In this document: piece after piece, positions 39,901-52,243 of the stretch
Position numbering within the stretch: the first letter of the stretch is position 1
Layout of the letters: every line of letters begins with the position of its first letter
From: Phalacrocorax aristotelis
Lineage: Eukaryota; Chordata; Aves; Suliformes; Phalacrocoracidae
Direction: 5' to 3'
Assembly (NCBI RefSeq): GCF_949628215.1
Contig: NC_134279.1
Span: 58,015,766 to 58,079,765, forward strand
DNA length: 64,000 nucleotides
The notes under the pieces: generated by a model
Told to the model about the DNA's origin: nothing
Seen by the model: only the letters and a program-made list of their open reading frames with translations
Database searches by the model: none
Program-made: the position numbers and the translations under genes

Positions 39901-42900
39901 TCCCTGACTGAGCCAGTAACCCCTGGCCCAGAATAGACCTGCTGCTGCGATACAGCCCAGGGTAGGAGCTGCATTTGACTTGCTGGCAGTCTACCCCTGG
40001 ACACAGGGTGGCCAGTGAATAGTATGTGAAATGGAAGCAGCAAGAACATGCTCTAGTGAACTCACAGGTGCTGAACGATAATCTTAGTAATTTTACATCT
40101 TGCACCTCATTTTTAGACAGTTTTCCCCGCTCTCTTTCCTCATCCTCATTTTGAAAACACCGTCTAGCATTATTTTGCAACACAGATGTGTCTGCTGCCA
40201 TCATCTAACCAACTTTGGCCCTGTGGAGATCACACCATCACTTTCATCACCACTGAACATGCACTCCATATTCTAGCCAAATGCTTTATCTGTGAATGGC
40301 TTTTCTAAACTCTGGAGGCTACTCCAGATGACTTACCATTTATTTAACTTCATTGTTAGAGTCCATTTTTGCTACAGTGTAACACTAACAAAAGGCACTC
40401 CTGCCATTGAAATGTAGTGAGCAGCTTGGTAGCGTTCAGCTAGAACTGAAAATACAGAATAAGAGCCAGATCCATTATTTACTTATGGCACACTAACAAC
40501 AGAACCATACAGATCCATGCATTATACCACAGTATCATTCTTTATTTGTTCACATTATATCGGCTCAATAATTTCCTGCTAGGATGTCCTTAAGCATGCT
40601 AATAGAGAATTCACAAGCAAACAAAACCAGAATATGTTATTAAACAGTACTTAAGACCACTATTAATCAAAGTTATTTGTTAGTGGTGACACAGAGCAAA
40701 CAAATACCCAGTGAGTCACAATCTACTCATTTTATTCACTGAAACACTATGCCTACAATAATATGGGTTAGGTTTAGGCAATTTTAAAAACCAGGTTACT
40801 TTTTGTTCCAACACTCTTCCTTTGCCAGCTCTTTCACTGCATACAGAGTCACTAAAACCAGTGCATTCTTCAAACCAAAGGGAAATGCACGACAGACTTT
40901 GTGGAGCACAGTCCCCAACAACTCCCAGCACCATAGATAAAATCCTATTCAATGAAGAGTGATATGAATAAAAATAATGGCATATGAAATCTGTTTCAAC
41001 TTCTTTTGCAACAGAGGTGAAAATTTATTGCAAGTAGCTGTGTGAATGTCATAAGGCACAGAACCTGCTAAAGATAAATGTTCAGAATGGCAGAGGAAAC
41101 AAACAGCAATATCTGCTTTCCAGAAAAATCCATAATTCTAGATGGGTTAACTTAGAAGGTAGTACTGAATCACTTTTAAATAAATGTTTTCAGCAACTAG
41201 AATGAAAAATCCTCTTTAAAACAGTAGCTGCCATTTTTTAATCTTGATATGTATCTTCTGGATGTTCACGAGATTGATGTCTACTCTGAAGCAGGAGTGC
41301 CCAAGAATAGACGAAGGCATGACAGTTCTGTGCATCTGGAACTATGCACAGACCATGTTCTCCACCCTGCTATGCTCCCTCAACAGTTCTATTTGGATCA
41401 TCCTTTGCAAACGTCCCCCTGTTGCAATCTCCCCATGGATTGCCTTCCCAAACACAGTGGCTAGAACTACACCTGGAGATGCAGCGGTGGCATGGCCAGC
41501 CAAAGCAACACAGGACCCCGCAATGACCAAGAACAAGCATGACTTGGTTCACCATTAGTCTGCTGCAAGGTCAGTCCCTGCACCCCAGGTAACCAGAAGG
41601 CAGGCTGCACTGCCAGTGAGACTCACCTTTGTGGTAGACAGACAGGCCTGGGAATACCTTATGCTCCTGACAGCTCCCAAGAGTTAATATGGCTTATAAG
41701 ACCCAAAGGAGTACTAGCACAACAAATGCTTTGATAAATGCACTGCCCTTGTTGCCCATCCAAGTGGCTGAACTGGATGAACTTTTGGAGCTCAATCTCA
41801 CAAATCCCAATGTGTCCCCACATGGAAGGATGGGTTAAACCAGTACAGCTTAATGGAACAACTGCAGTGTATTCCTGGTGGCCTTGCAGACCTTCAGTGG
41901 TCTGCAGACCACAACCTAGGAATGAAATGCACAAAAGTGTTTAGAAAGAAAGAGATAAGAACAAAGCTGAGTTCAGTACTCGAAATATCAGCTATTCCTT
42001 AGGCAAGCAATGTAAAAACAGTGTTGTTCACTGCCACCTTGCAGAATGGAATTCTTAAAAGATGTCTGGAGACAATGAAGTTCTAATTTACAGAACACAG
42101 ATGAGATACAAAATCCTCTGTTACCTCTTGTCCCTTCCACACAGCTGGACTTGTCTTTAACAAAGAAGAAAGATTTCTCCTTTTTAGTGGACTTCAGAAA
42201 CAGTGAGAAAAAATATGTTCAGCTTGCTCTCCTCCCTTAATTGAGTTCTAGCTTACTCACTCTGTCTGCAAGTACAAAGGAGGTAGTTGCACACAAACTC
42301 CAGAGGCCAACTTTGGTCCTATATCCTGCCGCTGATGAAAAGATTTTAAGAATGAAAACAAGAGTCAACATATTCTTTTCTTCAACAAGTAACAGAAGGT
42401 TGTAAGAAAAGATAGATTACTCCCAGTTTTGTAAACAGAATGAAAGGAATTCCCTCTCACCTCAGACTCTCCTTTTCCAGCCTCCTAAACAGTCACATTA
42501 CAGGTCTTCCACTTCTCTAATTGGGATAGAGATGCACAATCAACAGCTTTTGCCACACACACTTCTTGAAAAACAACTCTGACACTTCCCGTACTTCTGG
42601 CAGGGTCAGAGAACCAAGCTTTGCTCACCAGAGGATGAAACATGCAGATAACTTACATTGTAACATCTGAATTCCTGAAACATGGGGAAACCCACTTCTC
42701 TCTTTCAAGATGTCATTTACTGTCCAGGATGACCCTTTTGGGTTTAGCCTAAATCCTCTGGCTGCAATTTCCACAAACAGAAACAGATTTCGTGGGGTAG
42801 CTAAGGTCACCTCCTACCTTTCTGTACCGTTGGAAAGTCAACACCCCAACATACCATCACACTTCATCTTCAGTTCTGTAATGCTGCTCATGGAAGAGAG

Positions 42901-45900
42901 CACAGTGAAGGCATCACAGAAGATAAAATGTGGAGAAATATAAGCTAACACTGCAATGACTTAATACAAGAGGGGAGAGGTGATTTCGCTGCCAAGAGAT
43001 GGTGCTACAAAAAATCTGTCAGCTCATTCCTCAGAGGTCTCTGCAGCACACAGATCTCAAACTGTATTTTTACAGCATCGTTGTCATCCTCAGTAAATAT
43101 AAAGTCACCCCACTGCCTTCATGTTAAGCCTGGAAAGTTACTCAGACAAGTGCATAAATTGTTATTTTTCTGTTACTGTAATCATAGTCATTCATCATCT
43201 CTGGATTTAACCTTCCTGAAAGATTGCTGGGTCTAAGCATGAGACACACAAAGTAAAGAGGAAAAGACCAGGGCAGACAGAATTACATTAAACATTCCTG
43301 TCTCCACTCAGCACCAGTGTTGTCACATACAGTTCTGACTGCTAACACACTTGGGTGATTCAGAGCAGGTTTTTTCTTACTGAAATAGCTAAATACAGAT
43401 AAATACAAACTGAACATAAGACCTTGGAGAGACACTTAAACTACAGCCCCTACAGGTTAGTTAGAAACTCCTGAGCTAGGTAGGTTTAAACCAGCTAGCC
43501 CTTGCAGGGCTGCAGTAGCATGGACCTGGGGTCAGCCTTGTCACCAGACACATCACTTTGTGTTTTTACCCTGGAAGATTATCAAGTCCAAAGGTGTGAA
43601 TCTGAGGGTCCTAGCATAAGGCTTCACAATAACAATTCAGGTACCAACTTCTACCAGCTCCCATCATCTGCTGCTCACATTCTTTATTGGATCTGGCTCT
43701 TACGAACTAAAAAACAAATGTGTTACAAGATCAAGATGAAGATTCACTATATGTAAATAAAGGAAGATAAACACTTGAGAATGCCTGGTGTTCCAAAGAA
43801 AAGGATAACAGAAAATAATTTAAAAAGCAAATGTTAATAGTTAATAAATTCAAATAGCTAGGAATGATTTTCAAATCATATTCTTGTAAGGAAGATAATT
43901 CTTTAGTGCTACCACATCTTCACATAAAACATGGTAGGGAAATGCAAAGTATGATTTCAGCATCATCATCCAAGCAGGCAGCATACGAGGAGCACCAACA
44001 TGATAAAAAGGCTATGATCCACCTACGACTGCAAACTTTCCCTTACACGTGGAAAGCCCACAACTGTATGCACCCACGCTGCAGTTTGCTTTGAACAGAA
44101 TGGCACGGGCACAATCTGAATTTCTAAGAAAGATACTGAGTCAGACTAAAGGTCTGTCTAAACCTGGAAGCTCTCTCCAATGGATGTCACCAATGGGATG
44201 AAGAGCACAGCATAACATACAGTCATGAATTCCCTAAAATATCGCTCCAACTTTAAACACTTCATGGCTGTATTTAGTAGTTTACCGACAGATTTTTCTT
44301 CTGTGTTTTTCTCCAACTCTTTAAATCCATATAATCTTTCAGCAGTCACAAATCCTGCTGCAGAGAGTTCCTCAGCCTTCTTACACATTGTACAGACTAC
44401 TCTGCTGTCACACACTATGTATATTTAATGTACCTGGTTCCTATATTGAAAGAGACAGCGAACAGTAACTCTCTCCTTTCTTTATGCCACCCACAAGCTT
44501 TGGGCAAACCCTTGCCCATCTGTTTTCCATGCTGAGGACTCATGTTCTGAATATTTTACCCTAATCTCTAAATACTTTGCGCCCTAGGCTTTTGGGACAA
44601 TATTATTTTCCACAACAAAGAACAAATCAGTTTCCTCAAAGAGGCAGTTTAATGCCAAACCCTGAACTCCATGGCAAATGGATGCAACCATTTTTCTGCA
44701 TAGTGAAAGTGAACAGCTTGACTTCTAAAGGAGCTATTCGGTTACCCTGGTTGACTGGGAACTGATAATATACAGGGAACACACTTGAGACTTTTTCCAC
44801 ATACTGAGTTTATTCTTGGCTAGCCACCCAGTTTAGCTTTACATTAGAACTTGGACTTTAAGGCTTGCATTATGTATGAGGATCCAGATAAGCTTACAGC
44901 ATTAGTTATTCCACACAAAAGAAAACCTGCCATTAGCAATTCAATATAGCATTTACATCATCAGCATCATTACAATTCCCTTTCTTCCAATAAATTTGGG
45001 CATAACAACTGCATCACTTTGCCATTTTGACTCCTCGCTTTTAAGTTACAGCTTCACAGATATGCACCTCTTAACTGTAACAATTCTGAAAATTAGTTTT
45101 CTCACATGAACTTTTGACTGGGATCCATTACAGTGTCATTCTGCCTCTCCCACTGCATCTAGAATAACGTGGTTTCAAAGTCCATGGTGCTTTGTAAAAG
45201 CAATTAATCTGCCTGGGGTACTGGCTTCTCACTTTACTATGTGAGACATCTTCCAGAGCTCTATTAGTCTGAGGGGGTTAACAGAAACTAACACACAGAA
45301 GAGGGGTTTTTGGTGTTGTCAGCAACAAACACGTTCATATATATATAAGTACTAAGGTGTTGAGTAAGGAGTGTTGATTATGGCACTACTTTAATAAGCT
45401 TGTAGATCATGCTTTTGTGCTAAGTAATGCACAGAGCAACCTCTGCATTCCTGTAAACATGTTAAAATGTAAGTATTAAAGAGGATGTAAGAGCGGACAA
45501 GGGACACATGGGGTGAACACTGGTGAAGGTCAATAAATGAGCAGATACAAAAGCCACAGTGACTATTTTAGCAGTCTGAAATAGCATTTAAAGGCCCGTC
45601 TTGCACAAATGTCCAGGGCAATGAGACATCTAGGAAGGGCAGAAGTCCTTCCTATTATTAGGATCAAGAGAAAGAGAATGGAAGAGATGCCCTTCGACTT
45701 GGTGAGGAAGAAATCCTGGGAATCTGGCTTACTGGAGCTGTGGTGACAACAGGGTAATATTCAGCAGCAGGAAGTGATACAGAGGAATATCAAGGTAACC
45801 ACCATATTCAGTAAGCTCAATGGCATTAGAAGTGAAAGGCACAGCAGATAGACTTGTAGAGCCTATGAAATGATAGGAACGGTGATCAGAAAGAGTCATA

Positions 45901-46281
45901 ACAAAAAGGTAAGTTAGGAAGACAAGCTGAAAAAGGAAAAATGGCAATGCCATGAAGGGATGATTTCCAGGACTGCCACCATGTCACAAATACACCTTTT
46001 TTTTCCCCCTGGGGAGAGAAAAGGCTGGTCAAGTTACAAGGTGCAGAGACGCAGCCCTGTGAATACAGTGCTCCTCGCTAGGCTGTCTGCTTTATCACTG
46101 CAATGCTCCACCCCATTCAGCTTGAAGTCATGGCCACCATCCATCAAGATGGAGCACAGAGCGCTTACCCAGCAACCTCATCAGGGCTGCACTCCCATAC
46201 TAAAAGGCAAGGACAGTCACTAACAAAGCTCTCAGCAGAGCAATGCCTCAACATGCTGTGACAGCCTACAGAATCAATTTG
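30914..46281. other. Intergenic interval, AT-rich, nothing recognised
   Basis: About 15.4 kb between the solo LTR and the CHRNA9 3' end. It contains a pure T run of about 24 bases at 31963-31986, a CA dinucleotide repeat at about 32167-32180 and a T-rich run near 31100-31122. At 43972-43990 there is a 19-bp exact copy of the RBM47 cassette-exon splice region. No open frame looks like a gene. Confidence 0.5.
31963..31986. repeat. Homopolymer T run (24 bp)
   Basis: Uninterrupted T run. It could be the reverse complement of an old retroposed poly-A tail, but no source sequence is recognisable beside it. Confidence 0.9.
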
Positions 46282-46287
46282 TTTATT
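46282..46287 (-). terminator. CHRNA9: CHRNA9 polyadenylation signal (AATAAA on - strand)
   Basis: TTTATT on the + strand, 104 bp beyond the CHRNA9 stop codon, is the first canonical hexamer on the coding strand. It implies a very short 3' UTR. Other signals further left could be used instead. Confidence 0.55.
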
Positions 46288-46390
46288 GTTACAGGATGCA
46301 ATGCAAAGATCTCAAAAGCACCCCTGTCCCAGAGCTCCACCAAGACAAGCTAACCCAGTATATTTACAAAAGGAATGTGTTCATCTTCAG
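46282..46390 (-). other. CHRNA9: CHRNA9 3' UTR (minimum extent)
   Basis: The sequence between the stop codon at 46391-46393 and the first AATAAA. The true 3' end is not determinable from sequence alone. Confidence 0.5.
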
Positions 46391-46944
46391 TTACGCTGCT
46401 TTCCCAATGATCAGCACGCTCATAAAAAACACCATGATAAAGAAAATCCACATGAAAAACCTGTCCATCACTTTTGCAACTTTTTTCCATTCAATTCCTT
46501 TGGCCCGGTTTGCTTTATGGTCTCGAACGCAATTAGCAATATACTCAATGTTTTTAATCAGCATTTTGTAGCAGGAACAGCAATTAACAGCCTCCCTGTT
46601 TTCACCATGAACTCCATAGCTTTTATTCAAATCTCCATTGAGCTTCTCCTTGAGATCAGAGTCCTCATTCCTATTGGAAAGGTGACTCCTTACCTCTTTG
46701 TGCCTCCTCTGACACCCATCATCTTCCTCTAACTTGTGTTCTTCTTCCTTCTCTCTTTTCGGACTTGCGCAATTTTCACCCACATCATAAACAAAAAAGA
46801 TTTTTGACATGTAGTCCAAAATAACCACCTTGGCCCACTGTGGAACAGGCTTTGCTTCTGAGCCACAGTGGTGGAGATTCATTATAATGATTGTCAATGC
46901 AGTGGAAGCTGTGATCATGGTCATCGTTGCTATGTAATACTTTC
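46391..46944 (-). CDS. CHRNA9: CHRNA9 exon 5 (TM3, cytoplasmic loop, TM4, C-terminus)
   Basis: A 554-nt exon after the acceptor TTCCAG (AG at 46946-46945). It completes Gly302 and encodes TM3 ([18 protein letters not shown]), the conserved [10 protein letters not shown] segment and a highly charged loop at about 364-404. A cysteine cluster CCSC lies at 423-426, then an amphipathic stretch before TM4 ([17 protein letters not shown]). The stop TAA is at 46393-46391. The charged loop is the least conserved part, as usual for this family. Confidence 0.95.
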
Positions 46945-49900
46945 CTGGAACACAAAATAAAATCATATTAAAGGTGTTACCCTAATTAAAAAATTCAATG
47001 CAGAAATAACAATGTGACAACACATAAGTTGTGTTGCTAACCATAAGTGCGACAGAAACCAGCTTTTAATCACCCTGATTCTCTACACTTAGATCACACT
47101 TAATTTACCATTTAAAAACAAAGATTAAAGCTATTAAAATAAAACCCCATACTCGTTAGTGGCATGCCTTTATCAGATGAGTAAGCGACTATTGTCTTAG
47201 CATGGTAAATATTTGCAGACCAAAACCTGTGATTTCTCGAAATGGACCCATTCAGAAAACAGCTTAAAAATATTTATCAGGAGCCTTGCTCTTTTTCTGA
47301 TGTCTGTAAAATCCCAGTGTTGACAGCTTTACATGGCACATTAGAAATCTCACTTCCTGATGTATTAACAAAAATGCTGATAATGTCTTGTTGGAGCTAT
47401 TGATGTAACCCCATAGCAGCAGACAGCTGCTTTTGCATTCACATGGGCCAGTGAATATTCAGATCTTGCTGGTGTCCACAGCTAGTGAACTGACAGCTAA
47501 GAGGCCAGGCACAGAGCTGAAGGGTGGCTCCATTGCCTGTTGAGATTTGTTGTCTTGATTTTCTTCAGACTCTGCAAATTTTAGCATAGCTAGTCCAAAC
47601 AAGGACAAAGCTCATTCTGGCCAGGAATAGATAGCAAATACAGTGAATCCAAGCTGTGTCACTGCTTGTGACAACTGAAATAGACAGCTGACCGGGTAAC
47701 CTACTATGGCCTGTGCCTATGCAAAGAGGCAGCTCCCAGCCCTGCTCTGCTGCTGTGCATCCTCTGCAGAACCAGCAAGAGCTGGCATCAATGGCACAGG
47801 ATGCACCACAGACAAGTGGGATGTGATCCTAGTTTTCAAAGGGGTTGGAAAGCATGGTAAGTAAGAGAATAGAAAAAGCAGGCTGATGTTAGGTCCTGGC
47901 TCCTCAATTTAGATGGCATGATAGGAGGGTAGGGAAGGTACTCCAATACAGCAAGCCTGTATTCTAAGCAGGAATAGTTGCTGCTGGTGTGGGAAATGCA
48001 TTCAACTTTCTTATTCATTGACCAGTGTTTTGTCTCAGTTAAGCCATGCAGCTTTTTATATAAACAGTAATAACGAGAATAAAAATGAGATCTGAATTAT
48101 CTTAATGAAGCTGGAAGCCAGTGTGGAGGCAACTGTGTTCCTAGTCTTCCAGAAATCCCACCAGCGCAGCGAGGCAGCCTCCTGCCCCAGGGGGCAGATC
48201 AGCCAGGGGCAGGAGGGTCCTAGCAGAAGGCAGGTGGGACAGTGCTGAACACCACCCTACTCACTACACATCAGCTCTTCTGAACTCAGACGTAGATTAA
48301 AATTCAGCATAATGGATTGCCAGGCATCACAATTCAATGTTACAATTGTCATATATTAAGTCTACCCTGAGTATCCCAGCCAGGCCATCAAGCCATCTGG
48401 ATCTGACAGAAACATATCTTGAAACAGTCTGACCCTGTGTGTACAGCTCTTGCGTACACTTTGTATGCTGGTACCACAATTGTTTCCCATTACTAACTTA
48501 CAATTACTAGAATTACTACCTTACAATAGGTGACAAAATTATTCTAAATGTCTAATTATATCTAATAAATGCTAAATAGCTAGCTAATATATAATTTAAA
48601 ATAAATACAAAATAATTTTGAAGAGCTTCAGCATACCTGTACAAATTCCATGCACATTTTAAGTATTTCACTAGGTTTTAAATAAGCAATACCTTTATCT
48701 TCCCAGAAGCCACAGATTGCATATGGTCTCCCTGACAAAGCCCTACTATTAATAAGCCATGTTTAAAGACAAAGTGTGTAAAGCTCACCTATCAAAGGTA
48801 CATTTTCAGAGGGAGGCATGATCTCTGCCACCATCAGCTGGAACACAGTCAGAGCAAGAAGAACTGTAACACCAAGAGACACTTTTTCCCCAGAGTCTGC
48901 AGGAAGATAAAATCCCAGTGGGGCCAGGAAAGAGATCAAAATGCAAGGCAGCAACAGATTAAATATGTAGAATGAAGACTTCCTTTTCAAAATCAGTGTG
49001 AAGGTCACATCTGGATAAGGCTCAGAGCAGCAGCCGTAAGTGATGACATTCTTAACTGCTGGCATACCATGAATCTCCCATTCCACATCTTCTACAAAGT
49101 CAGAAAGATCACCACTATCAAGAGAATTGATGATGTCTACCTGATTACCATTATAGGTCCAGGACCCAAATGTAAGGTTGCACTGCTGGCTGTCAAAAGG
49201 AAAATAAGATACATCCACTACACATGAGCTCTTTGTGATAGCAGGTGTATCCCAAGTGATTTTTCCATCATATCTCAACACAACATTAGTATTCACTGGT
49301 TCTGAAAAGTCATCATCAGCCCTAAAAGACAGAAAAGGAACAGTCAAGATCAACAGGAAACAACTTAACGTGTAGGCCAGGGAAGAGGGGGACAGAAGGG
49401 AAGACCCTCACTTCACATCATTAAAAGCATGCTTCTGAAATCATATTATTTATTTATACTGAACTTTATCAGGAACTTACTATTAAGTATTATTTACAGG
49501 TACCAGTGCCCATTAATGCCAAAAGTCAGTGCTGCTAAATTATGTTGTATTTGTTGGCCATAGCTTCTACAAACTTGACCTCAAACAGGATACAGTAGGA
49601 TAAGAATCCATTCAAAGATGAAAATCATCTGTTGGTTACCACTGGCCTGGGAGAGCAGACAAGGAGCGCAGCCTTTGCGTACCACCTTTTTGTGGACACG
49701 CAATCTTCCAGGGCTTTTCAGCAGCCTCAGCAGAAGGCAATTCAGACTGCCAGGGTGTTAAATTCCCAGGGCAGAGAAATTCAGAATAGCTTTGCTGTGT
49801 AGCATAATCAATTGCCAAATCCAGTCTATGGCTTTATTGCAAAATATTTAGATGATCAACAACAAGTGTCAAGACAACAAACAAACCCCTTGCTAAGGCA

Positions 49901-52243
49901 AGGTGAAGTGATGAAAGTTCAGACTGTAGGTCAATTCCTCCTTCAACCCCCTCCCTCCCTCAGAAAAATATTCAAGCTGATTTTCTCCAGCCACACTCAC
50001 TTGTTATATAGGACAATATCTGGTCTCCAAACCAAATTGCTTGGAATCCTGATAGAATCCAACCCATCATATTTATCTTTGTCCCATTTGAGGTATGCAT
50101 CATACCAGCTTTGTCGAATCCATAAGTAAGCTGACAAAATTTGGTTCTTTTCATCCTGCATAAAAATGTAGAAATATTTCCAGCTGAAGGTGACAAAAAC
50201 CACATCTTAGGTGCAGACAGCATTTGTTGGATGGCTTTAAAGTAGTGCTCAAAACAGGCCAGAACACTGACAGGTCACAAGACTACTTCTCAGACAGGTG
50301 CATGTGCCCTTACACTATACAGGGAGCTTATTTATCTGGACTTTCTCTTGTCCAAACCTCCTTCTCCCTGCACGCTCCCTAGCTTTAATCATAGTTGCCG
50401 AAGGTTCCCAGTACCTTAAAAATTTCCTTTTGCAAGCTTCAGAATACGAAACAACTAACCAAATCAGTCAAACAAATTCTATGAAAGCTTGGTGAGGCGT
50501 TGAAGTTGTAATTCAGAAGTCACAGAAGTGATTTTCTGTTCTTCCAGACACATTCTCTTTTGCCTTAAAAGTATATCTGGCTGAACGAAATTTATTAAAA
50601 AGTTACTGAAGGCTAAAATAGGGAGTTTAGGTAGAAATTAATTGCATCTTAGAAAAAGCATTTGCTCTTTCTATTTAAAACTCAGCAAAAGTTGCCTGGA
50701 GGGTGAGATACTAACACCTAACTACAAAAGAAGTCTTAGCAATTCAGCAACTCTAAGTTTGCAGACTTACAATGGAAGTCCTAGGGTTGCAATCAGATAA
50801 GAATCTACTAAGAACTGGAGAACATGACCCTCATGAGGAAGCATTACTGAAGTTGTAAAAACAAAATGCAAGTTGCTTTTCCTACACCAAGCAAAAGGTT
50901 TACAGCTAGTACATTTCTGCACATCTTTAGAAAAACAGAACTGTACTGTTACTCACCATGTCTTTAATTTGGGACAATGTGATCTGAAGGGTGACATTCA
51001 GTACTTTGTCTGTGTCTTCCACGGGTCTTAGAGCATTTGAGTAGTCTTCAAACAGTTCATTAAACAGCGCGTGAGCATATTTTCCTTTGGCTGATTCTAC
51101 AGCTAGATAACAGATTTGTTAAGTACATCAGATTAAGCACTGAGCAGTATCAGAAGATGTCCTCTTTCTACAGCTTCAAGTAGTATTTGCTATATTTATC
51201 ATTAATATACTGTTCCTGCACTAACTGATGTTCTACAGAAGTGTACCTGATGAAGCTATTCAAACAAGGACAGCATTCACCTGTAGTGAATTAATAGCTA
51301 ACTGTAGCTTTTCACATCCACTGAAGAAAAACTTCTGCATCCAGAGATTCCTGCCTCTTTTGAAGGTAAATATCAGTACCTTTATTTTGCTGATGTCTTT
51401 CACAGGCATAGAGATTAACGACTTACAGTCACACATCTGTCAAGCTATAAGTAGAAGTCTGAAGTCAAACCTGCTCCCAGGCTAACTTGTGATATCTCCC
51501 TAAATGCAGCACTGATAGATTCACACTACTTTCAGAATTTTTTTTTTCCTTTTTTAACTACCACCTGGAAAAAGTCTGAGCTGCTTTTCTTCACAAATTG
51601 GCAATTGCATGATGTAGGAACACATCCTTGCACTAACACCTTTTCCAAATCATGCATTTGGAGATGCCGCTTGCTATCCAGACTTAGTCACTAAGGATAA
51701 TTCACTGAAACTTTAGGTTTTAAAATACACTTTTGCTGTCCACACTGTTTTGTACATCAAAGGTTCTGTAGGCAGTCTCTGTATTACCTTTAGATAGATT
51801 AACACATTTCTGCAAGCAAAGGGCAAGGACAGTAACACTCACAAGACTTGCGCAAATGCCAGCTGGCACTATGCAGGAAACAAGTGCTTCGGTGTATATC
51901 ACTCTCTGGTGACTCAGTGACTTCCTGGACTAGTAAGAGTTGAAAGCAAACCTTTCTGATTAAAAAGAAATCCTAGCAAATCAAAGCTTCACAAAGAGCA
52001 TTTAAGTTCTGGCTGTACATGATTCATTCGTTTTGTCTATGTATCAGTGAAAGTAAAACGAAACAGATTAAAGACTTCTGGAGCTCAACTGCGTACGACG
52101 CATCAGGACACCAGCTCCTATCTGAGAAAAATAAGCCTCAATGCAACATTTAGCTATTGAGCACTATTCTCACCTTGAAGCATCAGCGCTGTAAACAGCA
52201 ACCAGAGAAAGACGGAAAAGGAGGACAGGCTACTTCTCTTCAT
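46391..52243 (-). CDS. CHRNA9: CHRNA9, neuronal acetylcholine receptor subunit alpha-9 (five coding exons, 485 aa)
   Basis: The - strand exons 52174-52243, 50957-51102, 50001-50155, 48789-49321 and 46391-46944 join to 1458 nt in perfect phase, giving 485 residues; I recall human alpha-9 as 479. A hydrophobic signal peptide covers about residues 1-23. The extracellular ligand-binding domain has N-glycosylation sequons at N59 and N172, the Cys-loop C157-C171 and the vicinal pair C221-C222 that defines an alpha subunit. Membrane segments lie at about 240-262, 269-290, 304-325 and 462-482. The product is a ligand-gated cation channel subunit. With alpha-10 it forms the calcium-permeable receptor at efferent synapses on inner-ear hair cells (known for the family). 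[10 protein letters not shown] with the TM2 segment and the RBM47 neighbourhood favour alpha-9 over alpha-10. The gene converges on RBM47. Confidence 0.96.
46945..48788 (-). other. CHRNA9: CHRNA9 intron 4
   Basis: A 1.84-kb intron with GTGAGC donor and TTCCAG acceptor. No repeats or nested genes recognised. Confidence 0.9.
48789..49321 (-). CDS. CHRNA9: CHRNA9 exon 4 (Cys-loop, loop C, TM1, TM2)
   Basis: A 533-nt exon between TTTTAG and GATAG|GTGAGC. It encodes residues 125-301 plus parts of the codons at both ends. It contains C157/C171 spaced by 13 residues with the internal FPFD, then WTYNGNQVD and CC at 221-222. TM1 carries the family proline P249. The TM2 pore segment is [20 protein letters not shown], with E269 and E290 in the positions of the intracellular and extracellular charged rings. 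Confidence 0.97.
49322..50000 (-). other. CHRNA9: CHRNA9 intron 3
   Basis: A 679-bp intron from GTGAGT to TTTTAG. Nothing else recognised in it. Confidence 0.92.
50001..50155 (-). CDS. CHRNA9: CHRNA9 exon 3 (residues 73-124)
   Basis: A 155-nt exon following TTATGCAG. It encodes DEKNQIL, then [18 protein letters not shown] and [14 protein letters not shown], the conserved beta-strand region of the nicotinic receptor ligand-binding domain with the WxPD signature. It ends two bases into the Lys124 codon before GTGAGT. Confidence 0.96.
50156..50956 (-). other. CHRNA9: CHRNA9 intron 2
   Basis: An 801-bp AT-rich intron. The acceptor is preceded by a T-rich stretch. Confidence 0.92.
50957..51102 (-). 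CDS. CHRNA9: CHRNA9 exon 2 (residues 24-72, mature N-terminus)
   Basis: A 146-nt exon between TATCTAG and GACATG|GTGAGT. It encodes [16 protein letters not shown], then [20 protein letters not shown], the N-terminal helix and first strands of the extracellular domain. N59-V-T is a glycosylation sequon. Exon phases fit both neighbours. Confidence 0.95.
51103..52173 (-). other. CHRNA9: CHRNA9 intron 1
   Basis: A 1.07-kb intron bounded by CAAG|GTGAGA and CTAG. It holds a T-rich run near 51539-51557. No repeat family identified. Confidence 0.9.
52174..52243 (-). CDS. CHRNA9: CHRNA9 exon 1 (signal peptide)
   Basis: Seventy nucleotides from ATG at 52243-52241 (G at -3) to CAAG before GTGAGA. It encodes MKRSS followed by a hydrophobic run ([14 protein letters not shown]) ending in QA, a typical secretory signal peptide. 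The frame joins exon 2 at Ala24. Signal-peptide residues are poorly conserved in the family, so the assignment rests on start context, phase and hydrophobicity. Confidence 0.88.
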
